In this document: positions 34,327 to 43,606 of the stretch, in pieces | How the letters are laid out: each line of letters opens with the position of its first letter | Position numbering within the stretch: position 1 is the first letter of the stretch | Assembly (NCBI GenBank): GCA_028281665.1 | Contig: JANQJK010000015.1 | Span: 1-64,000 of the forward strand | DNA: 64,000 bases | Source: Hyphococcus sp. | GTDB lineage: Bacteria; Pseudomonadota; Alphaproteobacteria; Caulobacterales; Parvularculaceae | Direction of reading: 5' to 3' | Translations under genes and position numbers: made by a program | Notes under the pieces: model-generated | Seen by the model: only the letters and a program-made list of their open reading frames with translations | What the model was told of the DNA's origin: nothing | Database searches by the model: none

Positions 34327-35490
34327 ATGTCAAAGGCGCCAATGGCGAATGAACATGCGCATAAGCCGAACGGCGGCCCGGAAACCGCCGGCGAAGTTGT
34401 CCTCGGGATCGAGACGAGCTGTGACGATACCGCGGCGGCGCTTGTGCGTCGACGGCCCGATGGAACGGCGCAAATCCTGTCCAATGTCGTGTGGACCGAT
34501 CATGACGATCACGCGGCCTTCGGCGGCGTCGTTCCGGAGATTGCCGCACGCAGCCATGTGGAGCGGCTCGACCTTGTCGTCGCCCGGGCGCTCCGCGAGG
34601 CCGGTATGGCCATCGCGGATATCGACGCCGTCGCGGCGACGGCGGGACCGGGGTTGATCGGCGGCGTCATGGTCGGCCTTACCGCGGCAAAGGCAATCGC
34701 GATGACAATCGGCGGGCCGCTGATTCCGGTGAATCACCTGGAAGGACACGCCCTCACAGTTCGGATGACGGACCGAGCTGAGTTCCCGTTTCTGCTTCTC
34801 CTGATTTCCGGCGGTCATACCCAGCTTGTCTGGGTCGCGGGGCTCGATGACTATCGCCGTCTTGGCTCTACTATTGACGATGCGGCGGGGGAGGCGTTCG
34901 ACAAAACCGCCAAGCTCCTGGGGCTGGGCCAGCCCGGCGGGCCGCGGGTCGAATCCGCGGCAGTCGGCGGTCGCGCAGACCGGTACGACCTGCCGGAGCC
35001 TTTGAAGACGCGGCCCGGATGCGATTTTTCATTCTCCGGCCTGAAGACCGCGGTGCGGGAAATTGCGGTGCGTATGACCGACGCGGAGGGGCGTATGGCC
35101 GGTCAGGACGTCGCCGATCTGGCGGCCGCGTTCCAGCATGCGGCGGCCCGGCATCTGGCCCGGCGCACCGGGAACGCGATGGAGCTGGCGGGCGTTGCCA
35201 GCGGCCAGGGAAGGCTTGTGGTTGCCGGCGGCGTGGCCGCGAACTGCACCATCCGCGCGATACTGAATACGGAATGCGAATGCAAAGGCTGGCGTCTGAT
35301 CGCCCCGCCCGCAAAATACTGCACGGACAACGGGGCGATGATTGCGTGGGCGGGCGCCGAACGGCTCGCCGCCGGTATGGCCCCGCCGATTGACGAGGCT
35401 CTGGCCTTTGCGCCGCGGGCCCGTTGGCCGCTGGCGCCGCCGCCGGAAGGCCGCGCCATTGGCGGCGGCCGGAAAGGCCCTAAGGCGTAA
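34327..35490 (+). CDS. tsaD: tRNA N6-adenosine threonylcarbamoyltransferase
   Basis: 387 residues from ATG 34327; ATG 34342 is an alternative and the open frame runs much further upstream without conserved sequence. ASKHA fold: VVLGIETSCDDTAAALV, metal-binding His residues in NHLEGH, ISGGHTQLVWV, FSFSGLKTAV, and VVAGGVAANCTIR. With TsaB and TsaE it makes t6A37 in ANN-reading tRNAs. Divergent from hemD and followed by a hairpin terminator. Confidence 0.95.
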   Translation: MSKAPMANEHAHKPNGGPETAGEVVLGIETSCDDTAAALVRRRPDGTAQILSNVVWTDHDDHAAFGGVVPEIAARSHVERLDLVVARALREAGMAIADIDAVAATAGPGLIGGVMVGLTAAKAIAMTIGGPLIPVNHLEGHALTVRMTDRAEFPFLLLLISGGHTQLVWVAGLDDYRRLGSTIDDAAGEAFDKTAKLLGLGQPGGPRVESAAVGGRADRYDLPEPLKTRPGCDFSFSGLKTAVREIAVRMTDAEGRMAGQDVADLAAAFQHAAARHLARRTGNAMELAGVASGQGRLVVAGGVAANCTIRAILNTECECKGWRLIAPPAKYCTDNGAMIAWAGAERLAAGMAPPIDEALAFAPRARWPLAPPPEGRAIGGGRKGPKA

Positions 35491-35514
35491 GAACAGGGCG
35501 TTGCAGACAAAATA

Positions 35515-35549
35515 AAAGCGCGGAAGCCAGGGTGAAGCTTCCGCGCTTT
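35515..35549 (+). terminator. Hairpin terminator after tsaD
   Basis: AAAGCGCGGAAGC (35515-35527) pairs exactly with GCTTCCGCGCTTT (35537-35549) around a 9-base loop. The terminal T run is only three, but the arms end in AAA/TTT, so it can work in both directions, also for the small ORF converging from the right. Confidence 0.75.
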
Positions 35550-35633
35550 CGAACCGTCGCAGCGTTAGGGAGGGTCATGTCCATGCAGGGGGGCGGGACA
35601 GACGCCGCGACGGCGGGGGTATGTGACGGGCCC

Positions 35634-35753
35634 TTAGGCGATAACGCCGCGGGTGGCGAAATCGGCCGCGATGTAAAGCACGGCGCCCAGAATGGCAGTC
35701 AGCGACAGGGTCGCGATAAGCTGAACGGCGGTGTCCTTAAAAGACGAAAACAT
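35634..35753 (-). CDS. Small single-pass membrane protein, 39 aa
   Basis: A short frame: polar start MFSSFKDTAVQL, a hydrophobic helix (IATLSLTAILGAVLYIAA) and DFATRGVIA. GAGG lies 9 bases before the ATG at 35753, which decides it over an in-frame ATG at 35768 whose site would be inside. The frame occupies part of a 535-base stretch that otherwise has no gene. No family is recognised; likely real from its ribosome-binding site and topology. Confidence 0.55.
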   Translation of the reverse strand: MFSSFKDTAVQLIATLSLTAILGAVLYIAADFATRGVIA

Positions 35754-35975
35754 GATGGTAGTCCTCATTCTGATCAAAAAGTTTGTTTGTTGTTGGCGTC
35801 CGGTGGGGGCGGTCCCCCAACCGACGCAGGGAGAGAAATAGGCGAACGTTGAACTGTTGTCAATGAACGAGAACGTTAATATTCATTTTTTTGTCGAATA
35901 ATTCTCAACCAGTGGTCAGCACAGCTGATCAGCGAAAAATCAATGGGTTAGCGCCCGCTGCGGGGTACGGTTGAC

Positions 35976-36006
35976 CGTAATGCATGGCGCATTACGCTAT
36001 TTTTTT
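35976..36006 (+). terminator. Hairpin plus T7 run with no gene upstream on the same strand
   Basis: CGTAATGC-ATGGC-GCATTACG followed by CTATTTTTTTGC: an 8-bp stem, 5-base loop and seven T on the + strand. The only + strand gene before it, tsaD, already ends at the terminator about 450 bases earlier. It may end an unannotated small RNA starting near 35880, where TTGTCA (35857-35862) is a possible -35. It also lies just past the stop of the minus-strand TetR gene. Confidence 0.5.
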
Positions 36007-36024
36007 GCAATATTATGTCAGAAA

Positions 36025-36645
36025 TTAAGTGGATTTGTGCCCGTGACGTGCGGCGCGACACTTCAATCCGTCCAATGCAAGCTCCAGAACAGCGTCGAGT
36101 TCTTCCTCGGTTTCGTTGTATTCGCCCTCATGGATGACGGAGGGCCCGGTGAACCGGAAAACCGTGTCCTGGAGGATTCTGGCGATCCTCTGCGCGTCGC
36201 CGACGTAAAAGTCGCCCCTTGCCTCGCCCTCCGCGAGGATCTCCGCAATGACCATGCCCTCGGCGCGCTCCCACTCAAAGGCGAGCTTCGGCCGTTCGAC
36301 CAGCAGTTCGCCAGAAAGTTCGTAAGCCTTCGGGTTGTTGTGAAACCGGTCATAGGCGACCCGGAATTTGTGCCTGAAACAGCGGCGGATCTTCTCCGCC
36401 GGCGTCAGTTCCGTGTCGCTGACGATGGCGCGCAGGGCGTCGATCGTTTCCCTGCGCAGGACGCGAACAAACGTTTCCGCGATATCGAGCTTGGACGGAA
36501 AGTAGCGATAGAGGTTGCCCGTCGACATGTTGCAGTCTTCGGCAATCTCCGACATGGTCGTTTTCTTAAAGCCGTAATGCAGGAATCGACCGCTCGCGGC
36601 TTCAAGAATCTTCTTCGCTGTATCGTCGAGGGTTTCTAGCGGCAT
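36025..36645 (-). CDS. TetR-family transcriptional regulator
   Basis: 206 residues. N-terminal helix-turn-helix: DTAKKILEAASGRFLHYGFKKTTMSEIAEDC then STGNLYRYFPSKLDIAETFV. The C-terminal ligand/dimer domain is not family-specific (TetR_C of the YbjK/AcrR kind). It lies divergently 91 bases from gpsA; the AT-rich gap (AATAATATATAG) could hold its own promoter and operator. Target unknown. Confidence 0.9.
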   Translation of the reverse strand: MPLETLDDTAKKILEAASGRFLHYGFKKTTMSEIAEDCNMSTGNLYRYFPSKLDIAETFVRVLRRETIDALRAIVSDTELTPAEKIRRCFRHKFRVAYDRFHNNPKAYELSGELLVERPKLAFEWERAEGMVIAEILAEGEARGDFYVGDAQRIARILQDTVFRFTGPSVIHEGEYNETEEELDAVLELALDGLKCRAARHGHKST

Positions 36646-36736
36646 GGGCCTCCACTTTTGTGTTTTGTTCGGTATGCCGTGAATAATATATAGATCGTTA
36701 AATCGTCACTGCGCAACCGCCCATACGAGATTCCCG

Positions 36737-37747
36737 ATGGATCAGGCTTCTCCCTTCAGTTCGATCATGATCGTCGGCGCGGGCGCGTGGGGCACGGCGC
36801 TGGCGAACCTGGTCGCCCGCAACGGCGTCGACACCATTTTGTGGGCGCGTGAGGCGGATGTCGTTTGCGCCATTCAGCAGGAGCGCGAAAACTCGATTTT
36901 CCTGCCCGGCGTCGCGCTCGATGCGCGCCTCAGGGCGACGGCGGACCTGTCTGCGGCGCGGGATGTCGACGCGATTCTGCTTGTGGTTCCGGCCCAGTAT
37001 AACCGCGCGATTTTCGGCGAACTCCGTCATTTTGCAAAAGAAACGACCCCCATCGCTCTTTGCGCAAAGGGTATCGAGACCGACAGCGGCCTGTTGATGA
37101 CGGAGGTCCTCGCCGAGGTCTGGCCCGAGGCGCGTCCGGCGGTGTTGTCCGGACCCAGTTTCGCCATCGACGTGGCGCGAGGGTTGCCGACGGCGGTGAC
37201 GCTTGCCTGCGGTGACCCCGCACTCGGCGAGCGATGGATGGCGAGCCTGCGCGCGCCCTGTTTCCGTCCTTATCTCTCGGGCGACCTCATCGGCGCGGAG
37301 CTTGGCGGCGCCGTCAAAAACGTTCTCGCCATCGCAGCCGGCGTCGCCGAGGGCCGCGGCTTTGGCGAGAGCGCGCGGGCGGCGCTGATTGCGCGCGGCT
37401 TCGCGGAATTTCAGCGGCTTGGCGTCGCCCTTGGCGCCGATGCGCAGACGCTGGCCGGTCTTTCCGGCCTCGGCGATCTCATCCTCACAGCGTCGTCGGA
37501 AAAATCCCGCAACATGTCCCTGGGGGTTGCTCTCGGGCGCGGCCAGTCGCTGGGCGAGATCATGAGCGACCGGGACACCGTCGCCGAAGGCGTCGCGACA
37601 GCGCCGGCGATCGTACAGCTCGCAGAAAAGGCGGGCGTCGAGATGCCGATCTGTATGGCGGTTGCATCCCTCGTCAGCGGCGAAAAGTCGGCCGATGAGC
37701 TGATTGCGGCGCTGTTGTCCCGCCCCCTGAAAAGCGCCGAGAACTGA
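36737..37747 (+). CDS. gpsA: Glycerol-3-phosphate dehydrogenase (NAD(P)+)
   Basis: 336 residues. Rossmann motif IMIVGAGAWGTALANLVARNG, KGIETDSGLLMTEV, SGPSFAIDVARGLPTAV, catalytic Lys in AELGGAVKNVLAIAAGVAEG, and AGLSGLGDLILT. It reduces dihydroxyacetone phosphate to sn-glycerol 3-phosphate for phospholipids. Normal length; tsaD and gpsA are near neighbours in many alphaproteobacteria. Confidence 0.96.
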   Translation: MDQASPFSSIMIVGAGAWGTALANLVARNGVDTILWAREADVVCAIQQERENSIFLPGVALDARLRATADLSAARDVDAILLVVPAQYNRAIFGELRHFAKETTPIALCAKGIETDSGLLMTEVLAEVWPEARPAVLSGPSFAIDVARGLPTAVTLACGDPALGERWMASLRAPCFRPYLSGDLIGAELGGAVKNVLAIAAGVAEGRGFGESARAALIARGFAEFQRLGVALGADAQTLAGLSGLGDLILTASSEKSRNMSLGVALGRGQSLGEIMSDRDTVAEGVATAPAIVQLAEKAGVEMPICMAVASLVSGEKSADELIAALLSRPLKSAEN

Positions 37748-37773
37748 CCGGTTCGTATACGGAATCTTAGAGA

Positions 37774-38478
37774 CTACCGCGCGATGGAAATCGCGTGAAG
37801 ATCGTAATTGTCCGCAAGATGTCGACGCAGGGCAAAGAAGAACAGGCCTAACCCGGTAATTTCAAGCGTCTCTTCCGCAACCATGGAGATGACATAGAGA
37901 TCGGCGTGAGCGCCGGTTTCGGCGGCGACCGCGCCGCCCACCATGTCCAACCCGATCGCGCCGCCGAGATAGAGCGTTCCGGAAGCGCCAAACAAAACCA
38001 GCGAGCGCCACGGGAGGCGGAGAAGGAACCTCGACAGGAAAAGGGCGAGGGCGATTACCGCAATGCTATAGGGAATAACCCATGCGAAGAAAAACACATT
38101 GGACGGGTCAAGCGCGTAGAAAACCGGTTCCGACAGCCTTTCATGGAGGCTTGCGACCTCATCGGCGGACAGGAACAAAAACACCCACGCCAGAACGGCC
38201 CAGTAAAACGCGTCGGCATCCTTTCTGGTTCGCGCGACAATCGCGATCAGGCAGAGCGCGCCGGCGTTAAAGAAAAGCAGGATCGACGAATACCAGGCCG
38301 GCAGGGAGTTTTCTTTGTCGAGACCGATGCGCCGCAATCGCGGAGAAGTCGGGTCCCCGCCGGTAAGCGCAATGAAGACTTCGCGTCCGACGCCGGCTGC
38401 GATGACCAGCAATCCGCCGATTAAAAGATACTTGCCGAGAGTCTTTAACTCCAGGCGCGGCTCGGGCGTGGTAACCAT
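37774..38478 (-). CDS. Polytopic membrane protein, 234 aa
   Basis: About six transmembrane helices (about 14-34, 57-77, 87-105, 125-145, 152-180, 198-218). The fragments FYWAVLAWVFLFLSADEVASLHE and DLYVISMVAEETLEITGLGLFFFALRRHL recall uncharacterised multi-pass proteins of Gram-negative bacteria; two acidic intramembrane positions (DE and EE) stand out. No function can be assigned. Converges with gpsA. Confidence 0.72.
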   Translation of the reverse strand: MVTTPEPRLELKTLGKYLLIGGLLVIAAGVGREVFIALTGGDPTSPRLRRIGLDKENSLPAWYSSILLFFNAGALCLIAIVARTRKDADAFYWAVLAWVFLFLSADEVASLHERLSEPVFYALDPSNVFFFAWVIPYSIAVIALALFLSRFLLRLPWRSLVLFGASGTLYLGGAIGLDMVGGAVAAETGAHADLYVISMVAEETLEITGLGLFFFALRRHLADNYDLHAISIAR

Positions 38479-38595
38479 AACGCTGCGAAACCCTCGCTCT
38501 TAACTTCGAGGGATTGGCGTCGCAAAAGGCGTGCCAGAAAGTTACACGTCCGCTAAGGAGCGCCCCATTCGGCAAAAAACGGACGCGAAATTTTA

Positions 38596-38994
38596 TCAGG
38601 AACGCTTGCGCTTATATGCTTTACAGCTTGCCTCGTAGGGCCGCGAATGAAGGCGTGCTTCCCAGCCGGCGGTCCATGCGTCTCCGCCGTTAACCCCGGC
38701 CCGCGCGCGGCACTGCTCAAAGCCCGTGCGATAGTCCGATGACAGGACCGACGTCGCTGCCGCAAGAGAGAACGCCTTGTCGTAGCATTCGCAGACAAGA
38801 TCGGCATCCTCTGTTGAGGCAAGGGTTAAGGGGCGAAGATCCGCATGGGTTTCAATGGGCACGGCTTCGATGGGCCGCTCGGCCGTATGCCCTGCGCCGG
38901 AAATGCTGGTGTTGGCGACCGCGTAGACCGCGACGGCGATCACGACCAGCGCCAGAACGCCCCCAAAAAGCGCTTCGATCTGAAGATTCCGCAT
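38596..38994 (-). CDS. Membrane-anchored small protein, 132 aa, unknown function
   Basis: From ATG 38994 (AGGGGA 7 bases upstream; a longer frame to 39045 lacks this). One N-terminal hydrophobic anchor (about 10-28), then a soluble part with three cysteines (LVCECYDKAFSL, FEQCRARAG, SCKAYKRKRS). No family is recognised. Pairing of the cysteines would imply a periplasmic location. Confidence 0.6.
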   Translation of the reverse strand: MRNLQIEALFGGVLALVVIAVAVYAVANTSISGAGHTAERPIEAVPIETHADLRPLTLASTEDADLVCECYDKAFSLAAATSVLSSDYRTGFEQCRARAGVNGGDAWTAGWEARLHSRPYEASCKAYKRKRS

Positions 38995-39178
38995 GGTTCT
39001 TTCCCCTGATGCAACCATCCCGCACGCCCGCGCCGAGCCGAACAAGGGCGGAACAGCGTTAACTCTACCCCGAAGCGGGGCCCTGCAAAAGGGGTTAATC
39101 GTCCCGGCGGTTGCTGCGAAAGCCGCTTGACTGCTGGGATTGCTCGATGATCATCGTTGCGGAAAGGGCGCAACCGAT

Positions 39179-39916
39179 ATGAAAAAAGACGAAAAAGCCT
39201 GCCTGGTCATCGGCGCCGGCGCCGGCCTCGGTGCAAGTCTGGCGCGGGCGTTCGCCCGTGAGGGGATGACGGTCTGCGTCACCCGCCGGCCCCGTCATCT
39301 GGAAGCGCTTGACGATCTCGTCGGCGAAATTGAGCGCGAAGGCGGCCGCGCGCGCGCCTTCGGCGTCGATGCCCGGAACGAGGAGGAAATGGTTTCCCTC
39401 GTCGATCGGATCGAGGCGGAGGTCGCGCCCCTTGAGGTCGTCGTCTTCAACATTGGCGCAAATGTTTTCTTCCCGGTCACGGAGACGACGACGCGGGTCT
39501 ATTCCAAAGTCTGGGAGATGGCGGCCTTCGCCGGCTTTCTTGCCGGGCGCGAGGCGGCGCGGGCGATGAAGCCGCGCGGGCGCGGCGCCATCCTTTTTAC
39601 CGGCGCGACGGCGAGCCTGCGCGGGGCCGCCGGTTTTTCCGCCTTCGCCGGCGCCAAGCACGGATTGCGCGCGCTTGCACAATCCATGGCCCGCGAATTG
39701 GGTCCGAGCGGCGTCCATGTGGCTCATGTGGTGATCGACGGCGCCGTCGCCGGCGCGTTCACCCGGGAGAACATTCCCGATTATGACGCAAAGCTCGCGC
39801 GCGGCGAGATCCTCCAGCCGGACGATATTGCGGCCAATTATGTCTGGTTATGGAAACAGCCGAAAAGCGCGTGGACCCATGAAATGGATTTACGTCCGTG
39901 GGCGGAGAAATGGTGA
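39179..39916 (+). CDS. Divergent short-chain dehydrogenase/reductase
   Basis: 245 residues from ATG 39179 (a GGAAAGGG element lies upstream). Rossmann motif CLVIGAGAGLGASLARAF; NIGAN in place of NNAG. The catalytic motif YxxxK reads FAGAK (in AGFSAFAGAKHGLRAL): the Tyr is Phe, while Ser (TGATAS) and Lys remain. This is typical of a divergent SDR group, so classical alcohol/ketone chemistry is doubtful. It is followed after 3 bases by the DsbA-fold isomerase gene and is likely cotranscribed. Confidence 0.85.
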   Translation: MKKDEKACLVIGAGAGLGASLARAFAREGMTVCVTRRPRHLEALDDLVGEIEREGGRARAFGVDARNEEEMVSLVDRIEAEVAPLEVVVFNIGANVFFPVTETTTRVYSKVWEMAAFAGFLAGREAARAMKPRGRGAILFTGATASLRGAAGFSAFAGAKHGLRALAQSMARELGPSGVHVAHVVIDGAVAGAFTRENIPDYDAKLARGEILQPDDIAANYVWLWKQPKSAWTHEMDLRPWAEKW

Positions 39917-39919
39917 AGC

Positions 39920-40510
39920 ATGACCAAAAAAACTGAATTCTATTTCGATTTCGCGAGCCCCAACTGTTACCTGGCCTACAAGGCGCTGCCGGACTACGTG
40001 GACATAAATGCGGTTGAGATCAAACCGTGTCTCCTGGGCGGAATCTTCAAGGCGACCGGCAATCAGGCGCCGATGGTCGCCTTCGGCGGCGTTAAGGGCA
40101 AACTCGCCTATGACATGCTGGAGATGCAGCGTTTCATCGCCCGTCACAGGCTGGACAAATTCCAGATGAACCCGAACTTTCCCATCAACACGCTGATGTT
40201 GATGCGCGGCCTTGTCGCCATGGAAGACCGGCAGACCGACTACATCGAGACCGTGCTGTCGGCGATGTGGGAAGAGGGAAAGAACCTCAACGATCCCGCG
40301 GTGGTCGCCGAGGTCTGGACGGCGGGCGGGTTTGACGCCGGGGCGTTGCAGGAAAGAATTCAGGATCCCGAACTCAAGCAATCCCTGGTCGACAAGACGG
40401 CGGCGGCCGTCGACCGCGGCATTTTCGGGTTGCCGGCGTTCTTCGTCGGCGACGAGATGTTTTTCGGCAAGGAGCGGCTTGGTCAGGTCGCCGAAGCGGC
40501 GGGCGCCTGA
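39920..40510 (+). CDS. DsbA-fold 2-hydroxychromene-2-carboxylate isomerase family protein
   Basis: 196 residues. It starts EFYFDFASPNCYLAYKAL, the GST-kappa/HCCA-isomerase N-terminus with the active Ser in FASP. LGGIFKATGNQAP and FGLPAFFVGDEMFFGKERL near the ends complete the fold. The best-known members isomerise an aromatic degradation intermediate with glutathione; here no such pathway is nearby, so only the family is assigned. Confidence 0.88.
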   Translation: MTKKTEFYFDFASPNCYLAYKALPDYVDINAVEIKPCLLGGIFKATGNQAPMVAFGGVKGKLAYDMLEMQRFIARHRLDKFQMNPNFPINTLMLMRGLVAMEDRQTDYIETVLSAMWEEGKNLNDPAVVAEVWTAGGFDAGALQERIQDPELKQSLVDKTAAAVDRGIFGLPAFFVGDEMFFGKERLGQVAEAAGA

Positions 40511-40519
40511 GGCGCGGGA

Positions 40520-41044
40520 TTAACCCGCCGCCGCGATGCCCTTTTCAATGAGCGCTTCGGCTTCCGCGCGGCTTCGCCATCCGACCAGCTTGACCCATTT
40601 GTCCGGTTCCAGATCCTTGTAGTGGTCGAAGAAGTGACTGATGCGTTCGATCAGGATTTCGGGCAGGTCCGAGTATTCCCGGACGTTTCGGTAATACCGG
40701 GTGAGGCGATCGGACGGGACGGCAAGGATTTTCTCATCCATACCCGCCTCGTCTTCCATCACGAGAACGCCGACCGGGCGCGCGGCGACCACGGCGCCGG
40801 GCACGAGCGGGCGGTTGCCCACCACCATGACATCGACCGGATCGCCGTCATCGGAGAGGGTTGCGGGAATAAAGCCGTAATTGCAGGGGTATCGCATGTC
40901 CGTATAGAGGAAGCGGTCAACGAACATGGCGCCGGAGGCCTTGTCGATCTCATATTTGATCGGGTCGCCGCCAAGGGGCACCTCAACAACCACATTAACG
41001 TCAGATGGCGGATTAACGCCGGGCGGGATCTTTGAAAAGTCCAT
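40520..41044 (-). CDS. ppa: Inorganic pyrophosphatase
   Basis: 174 residues, family I type. [17 protein letters not shown] and the metal-binding motif [16 protein letters not shown], then [14 protein letters not shown]. It hydrolyses PPi to two phosphates, here placed 3 bases after argG, whose reaction releases PPi. Operon with argG likely. Confidence 0.96.
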   Translation of the reverse strand: MDFSKIPPGVNPPSDVNVVVEVPLGGDPIKYEIDKASGAMFVDRFLYTDMRYPCNYGFIPATLSDDGDPVDVMVVGNRPLVPGAVVAARPVGVLVMEDEAGMDEKILAVPSDRLTRYYRNVREYSDLPEILIERISHFFDHYKDLEPDKWVKLVGWRSRAEAEALIEKGIAAAG

Positions 41045-41047
41045 TGC

Positions 41048-42268
41048 CTATTTTTGGTCCTGATTGCGCCGCGCCAGCAGTTTCAGCCGCAGGGCGTTGA
41101 GCTTGATGAAGCCTTCGGCGTCTTTCTGGTCGTAAACCGCATCTTCCTCGAAGGTGACATGGGCTTCGGAATAGAGCGTTTTGTCGGACCGGCGCCCGAC
41201 AACATTTGCCGACCCCTTGTAAAGCTCGATATCGACCTCGCCGGCGACATGTTCCTGGCTTTTGTCGATGGCGGCCTGTAGCATTTCGCGCTCGGGCGCG
41301 AACCAGAAGCCGTTATAGATAAGCTCGGCGTATTTCGGCATCAGCTCGTCTTTGAGATGGGCCGCGCCCCGCTCAAGGGTGATCTGTTCGATACCGCGAT
41401 GGGCCGCGAGGAGGATCGTGCCCCCCGGCGTTTCGTAAATGCCCCGCGACTTCATGCCGATGAAGCGGTTTTCAACGAGGTCGAGCCGGCCGATGCCGTG
41501 CTTGCGGCCATAGTCGTTGAGCTTCGTCAGGAGTTCCGCCGGCGACAGTTTTTTGCCGTTGATGGAAACGGCGTCGCCTTTGTCGAAGCTGATGCGAATG
41601 AGCTCCGGTTCGTCGGGCGCGTCTTTCGGGTCGACCGTGCGCTGATAAACATAGTCCGGCGCCGGCTCGCCCGGATCCTCCAGCACTTTTCCTTCCGATG
41701 ACGTATGCAGCAGGTTGGCGTCCACGGAAAACGGCGCCTCGCCGCGCTTGTCTTTCGGGATCTGGATCTGGTGCTGCTCGGCGAAGGTAATGAGCTTCTC
41801 GCGGCTGTTCAGATCCCAGTCGCGCCATGGGGCGATGACTTTGATGTCGGGGTTGAGCGCATAGGCGTTCAGTTCAAACCGGATCTGGTCATTGCCTTTC
41901 CCGGTTGCGCCATGGGCGATGGCGTCCGCGCCTGTCGCCTCGGCGATTTCGACGAGCCGCTTGGCGATCAGGGGCCGGGCGATCGACGTGCCGAGAAGAT
42001 AGAGCCCTTCGTAAACGGCGTTGGCGCGAAACATCGGGAACACGAAGTCGCGCACGAATTCCTCGCGGAGATCCTCAATAAAGATCTCTTTGATCCCGGC
42101 GCGTTCGGCGTTCCGGCGGGCGGGCTCCAGCTCCTCGCCCTGGCCGAGATCGGCAGTGAAGGTGACGACCTCGCAATCATATTCGACCTTCAGCCATTTC
42201 AGGATCACCGACGTGTCGAGGCCGCCGGAATAGGCGAGCACGACCTTCTTGATGTTGCTGTTTTCCAT
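41048..42268 (-). CDS. argG: Argininosuccinate synthase
   Basis: 406 residues. ATP pyrophosphatase loop [18 protein letters not shown] at the N-terminus, [17 protein letters not shown], and [14 protein letters not shown] with [19 protein letters not shown] later. It joins citrulline and aspartate with ATP in arginine synthesis. First gene of an argG-ppa pair. The 282 bases between it and the divergent GIN gene hold nothing I can identify. Confidence 0.97.
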   Translation of the reverse strand: MENSNIKKVVLAYSGGLDTSVILKWLKVEYDCEVVTFTADLGQGEELEPARRNAERAGIKEIFIEDLREEFVRDFVFPMFRANAVYEGLYLLGTSIARPLIAKRLVEIAEATGADAIAHGATGKGNDQIRFELNAYALNPDIKVIAPWRDWDLNSREKLITFAEQHQIQIPKDKRGEAPFSVDANLLHTSSEGKVLEDPGEPAPDYVYQRTVDPKDAPDEPELIRISFDKGDAVSINGKKLSPAELLTKLNDYGRKHGIGRLDLVENRFIGMKSRGIYETPGGTILLAAHRGIEQITLERGAAHLKDELMPKYAELIYNGFWFAPEREMLQAAIDKSQEHVAGEVDIELYKGSANVVGRRSDKTLYSEAHVTFEEDAVYDQKDAEGFIKLNALRLKLLARRNQDQK

Positions 42269-42550
42269 CTGCGGCGGTCCTTCCCCGATCGATGTTGCAG
42301 TGCGTCATCTTAAAAAAACTACCTCTTGGATCACTAAGGCCCGTTCGTCCAGAGAGAAACGCGACGAGGCGCGCGTGATTTTACGACGCATGGCTTTACG
42401 TATCCCGCGGAAGGCGGGTTTCTCGGCAAAACGGCCGTCTTTGGCGGGCGTTCCGCGTTCGGCCGGTCCCGGCGCGCGGCGAAGCGGTTTGCGGCGCGCC
42501 GTTTCGAGACGCTATTCTGCGGTCCACATTGGGCAAACGGGAGCGGACCC

Positions 42551-43597
42551 ATGCGTATTCTTTCAACTCTTAGCGCCGGCGTTGCGGCCGCGGCATTGAT
42601 GACGGGCGTTTCTTCTGCGGAGGAAACAAGGTCTTTTGACGATATCGAGCGCGTTGAAATCACGAATTTCATTGGCGCGGTGTCGGTCAGAACGGGCGGC
42701 GACAAGGTATCGGTGCGCAAGTCCGACGGAACCGATGCGGGCTATCCGTTTTACATGGAAAGCGAGCGCGGCGACCTCGTTCTGCGCAGCGACGAAGACC
42801 CGGACGATACGAGGTGGCGCAAAGAGGTGAACTGGCGCCCCGACGGCGACCAGGCGTTTGCAAAATACCTCGAAACCTATCCGTCGCTGGAAATCACCAT
42901 GCCGCGCGGAACGGCGCTTGCTTTTGACAGCGCGGTGGTCAGCCTTGTCGCGGACGACACCGAAGGCGCCCTCAAGGTTCGGCAGGGTTATGTGGACGGG
43001 CAGGTCGGCAACATTGCGACAGGGGATATCGCTATCCACGGTTCCGGCGATCTTGTTGTCGGCGACGTCGCCGGCGACCTGACGATCAAGATCCATGGCT
43101 CAGGCGACTTTGAGGCCGGCGACGCCGGGGCGCTTAAAGCCTCCATTCACGGGTCGGGCGATGTGGAAGCCGGAGACGTGGCGAGCGCCGTGGAAGCGTC
43201 GATCCACGGGTCCGGCGATATCAGTCTTGGCGACATTGCCGGCGCGGTCGATTTTTCAATTCACGGATCCGGCGATATTGACGCCGCCCATGTGGATGGC
43301 GGCGCCGACCTTTCCACCATGGGATCGGGCGACATGACGCTGGCCAGCATTAGCGGCGCAACCTCCGTCAGGATTCACGGCGCCGGCGATATCGATATTG
43401 CCGGCGGGCGTGCGGAAAATCTCCGTGTCCGAATTAATGGCTCCGGCGACTTTCAGCTTGCCGGGCGCGCCAGCAACCCCGACATCGGGGTAAACGGCAG
43501 CGGCTCGGCCTATGTCGAAGAGCATGACGGGCCCGTGCGCGTCAGCGGTCGTGGCGACGTCAAGATCAGCGGCGTCGACTACACCGACGACGACTGA
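42551..43597 (+). CDS. Secreted GIN-domain (DUF2807-like) protein with HGSGD repeats
   Basis: 348 residues. Signal peptide (about 1-23), then a beta-solenoid built from ten near-identical turns with the core HGSGD or close variants at residues about 163, 182, 200, 219, 238, 257 (MGSGD), 276 (HGAGD), 296, 315 and 332, spaced 18-20. A GGAG site precedes the ATG. GIN-type domains are usually exported adhesin-like or envelope-stress proteins; the exact role is unknown. Confidence 0.85.
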   Translation: MRILSTLSAGVAAAALMTGVSSAEETRSFDDIERVEITNFIGAVSVRTGGDKVSVRKSDGTDAGYPFYMESERGDLVLRSDEDPDDTRWRKEVNWRPDGDQAFAKYLETYPSLEITMPRGTALAFDSAVVSLVADDTEGALKVRQGYVDGQVGNIATGDIAIHGSGDLVVGDVAGDLTIKIHGSGDFEAGDAGALKASIHGSGDVEAGDVASAVEASIHGSGDISLGDIAGAVDFSIHGSGDIDAAHVDGGADLSTMGSGDMTLASISGATSVRIHGAGDIDIAGGRAENLRVRINGSGDFQLAGRASNPDIGVNGSGSAYVEEHDGPVRVSGRGDVKISGVDYTDDD

Positions 43598-43606
43598 TCC
43601 GGTTTG

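Noticed and set aside
42269-42550. Riboswitch or gene in the gap between argG and the GIN gene
   Set aside because: No conserved riboswitch core, hairpin terminator or convincing short frame found.
43021-43560. CRISPR-like regular repeats in the GIN gene
   Set aside because: The periodic units are in-frame coding repeats (HGSGD), diverged and without spacers.
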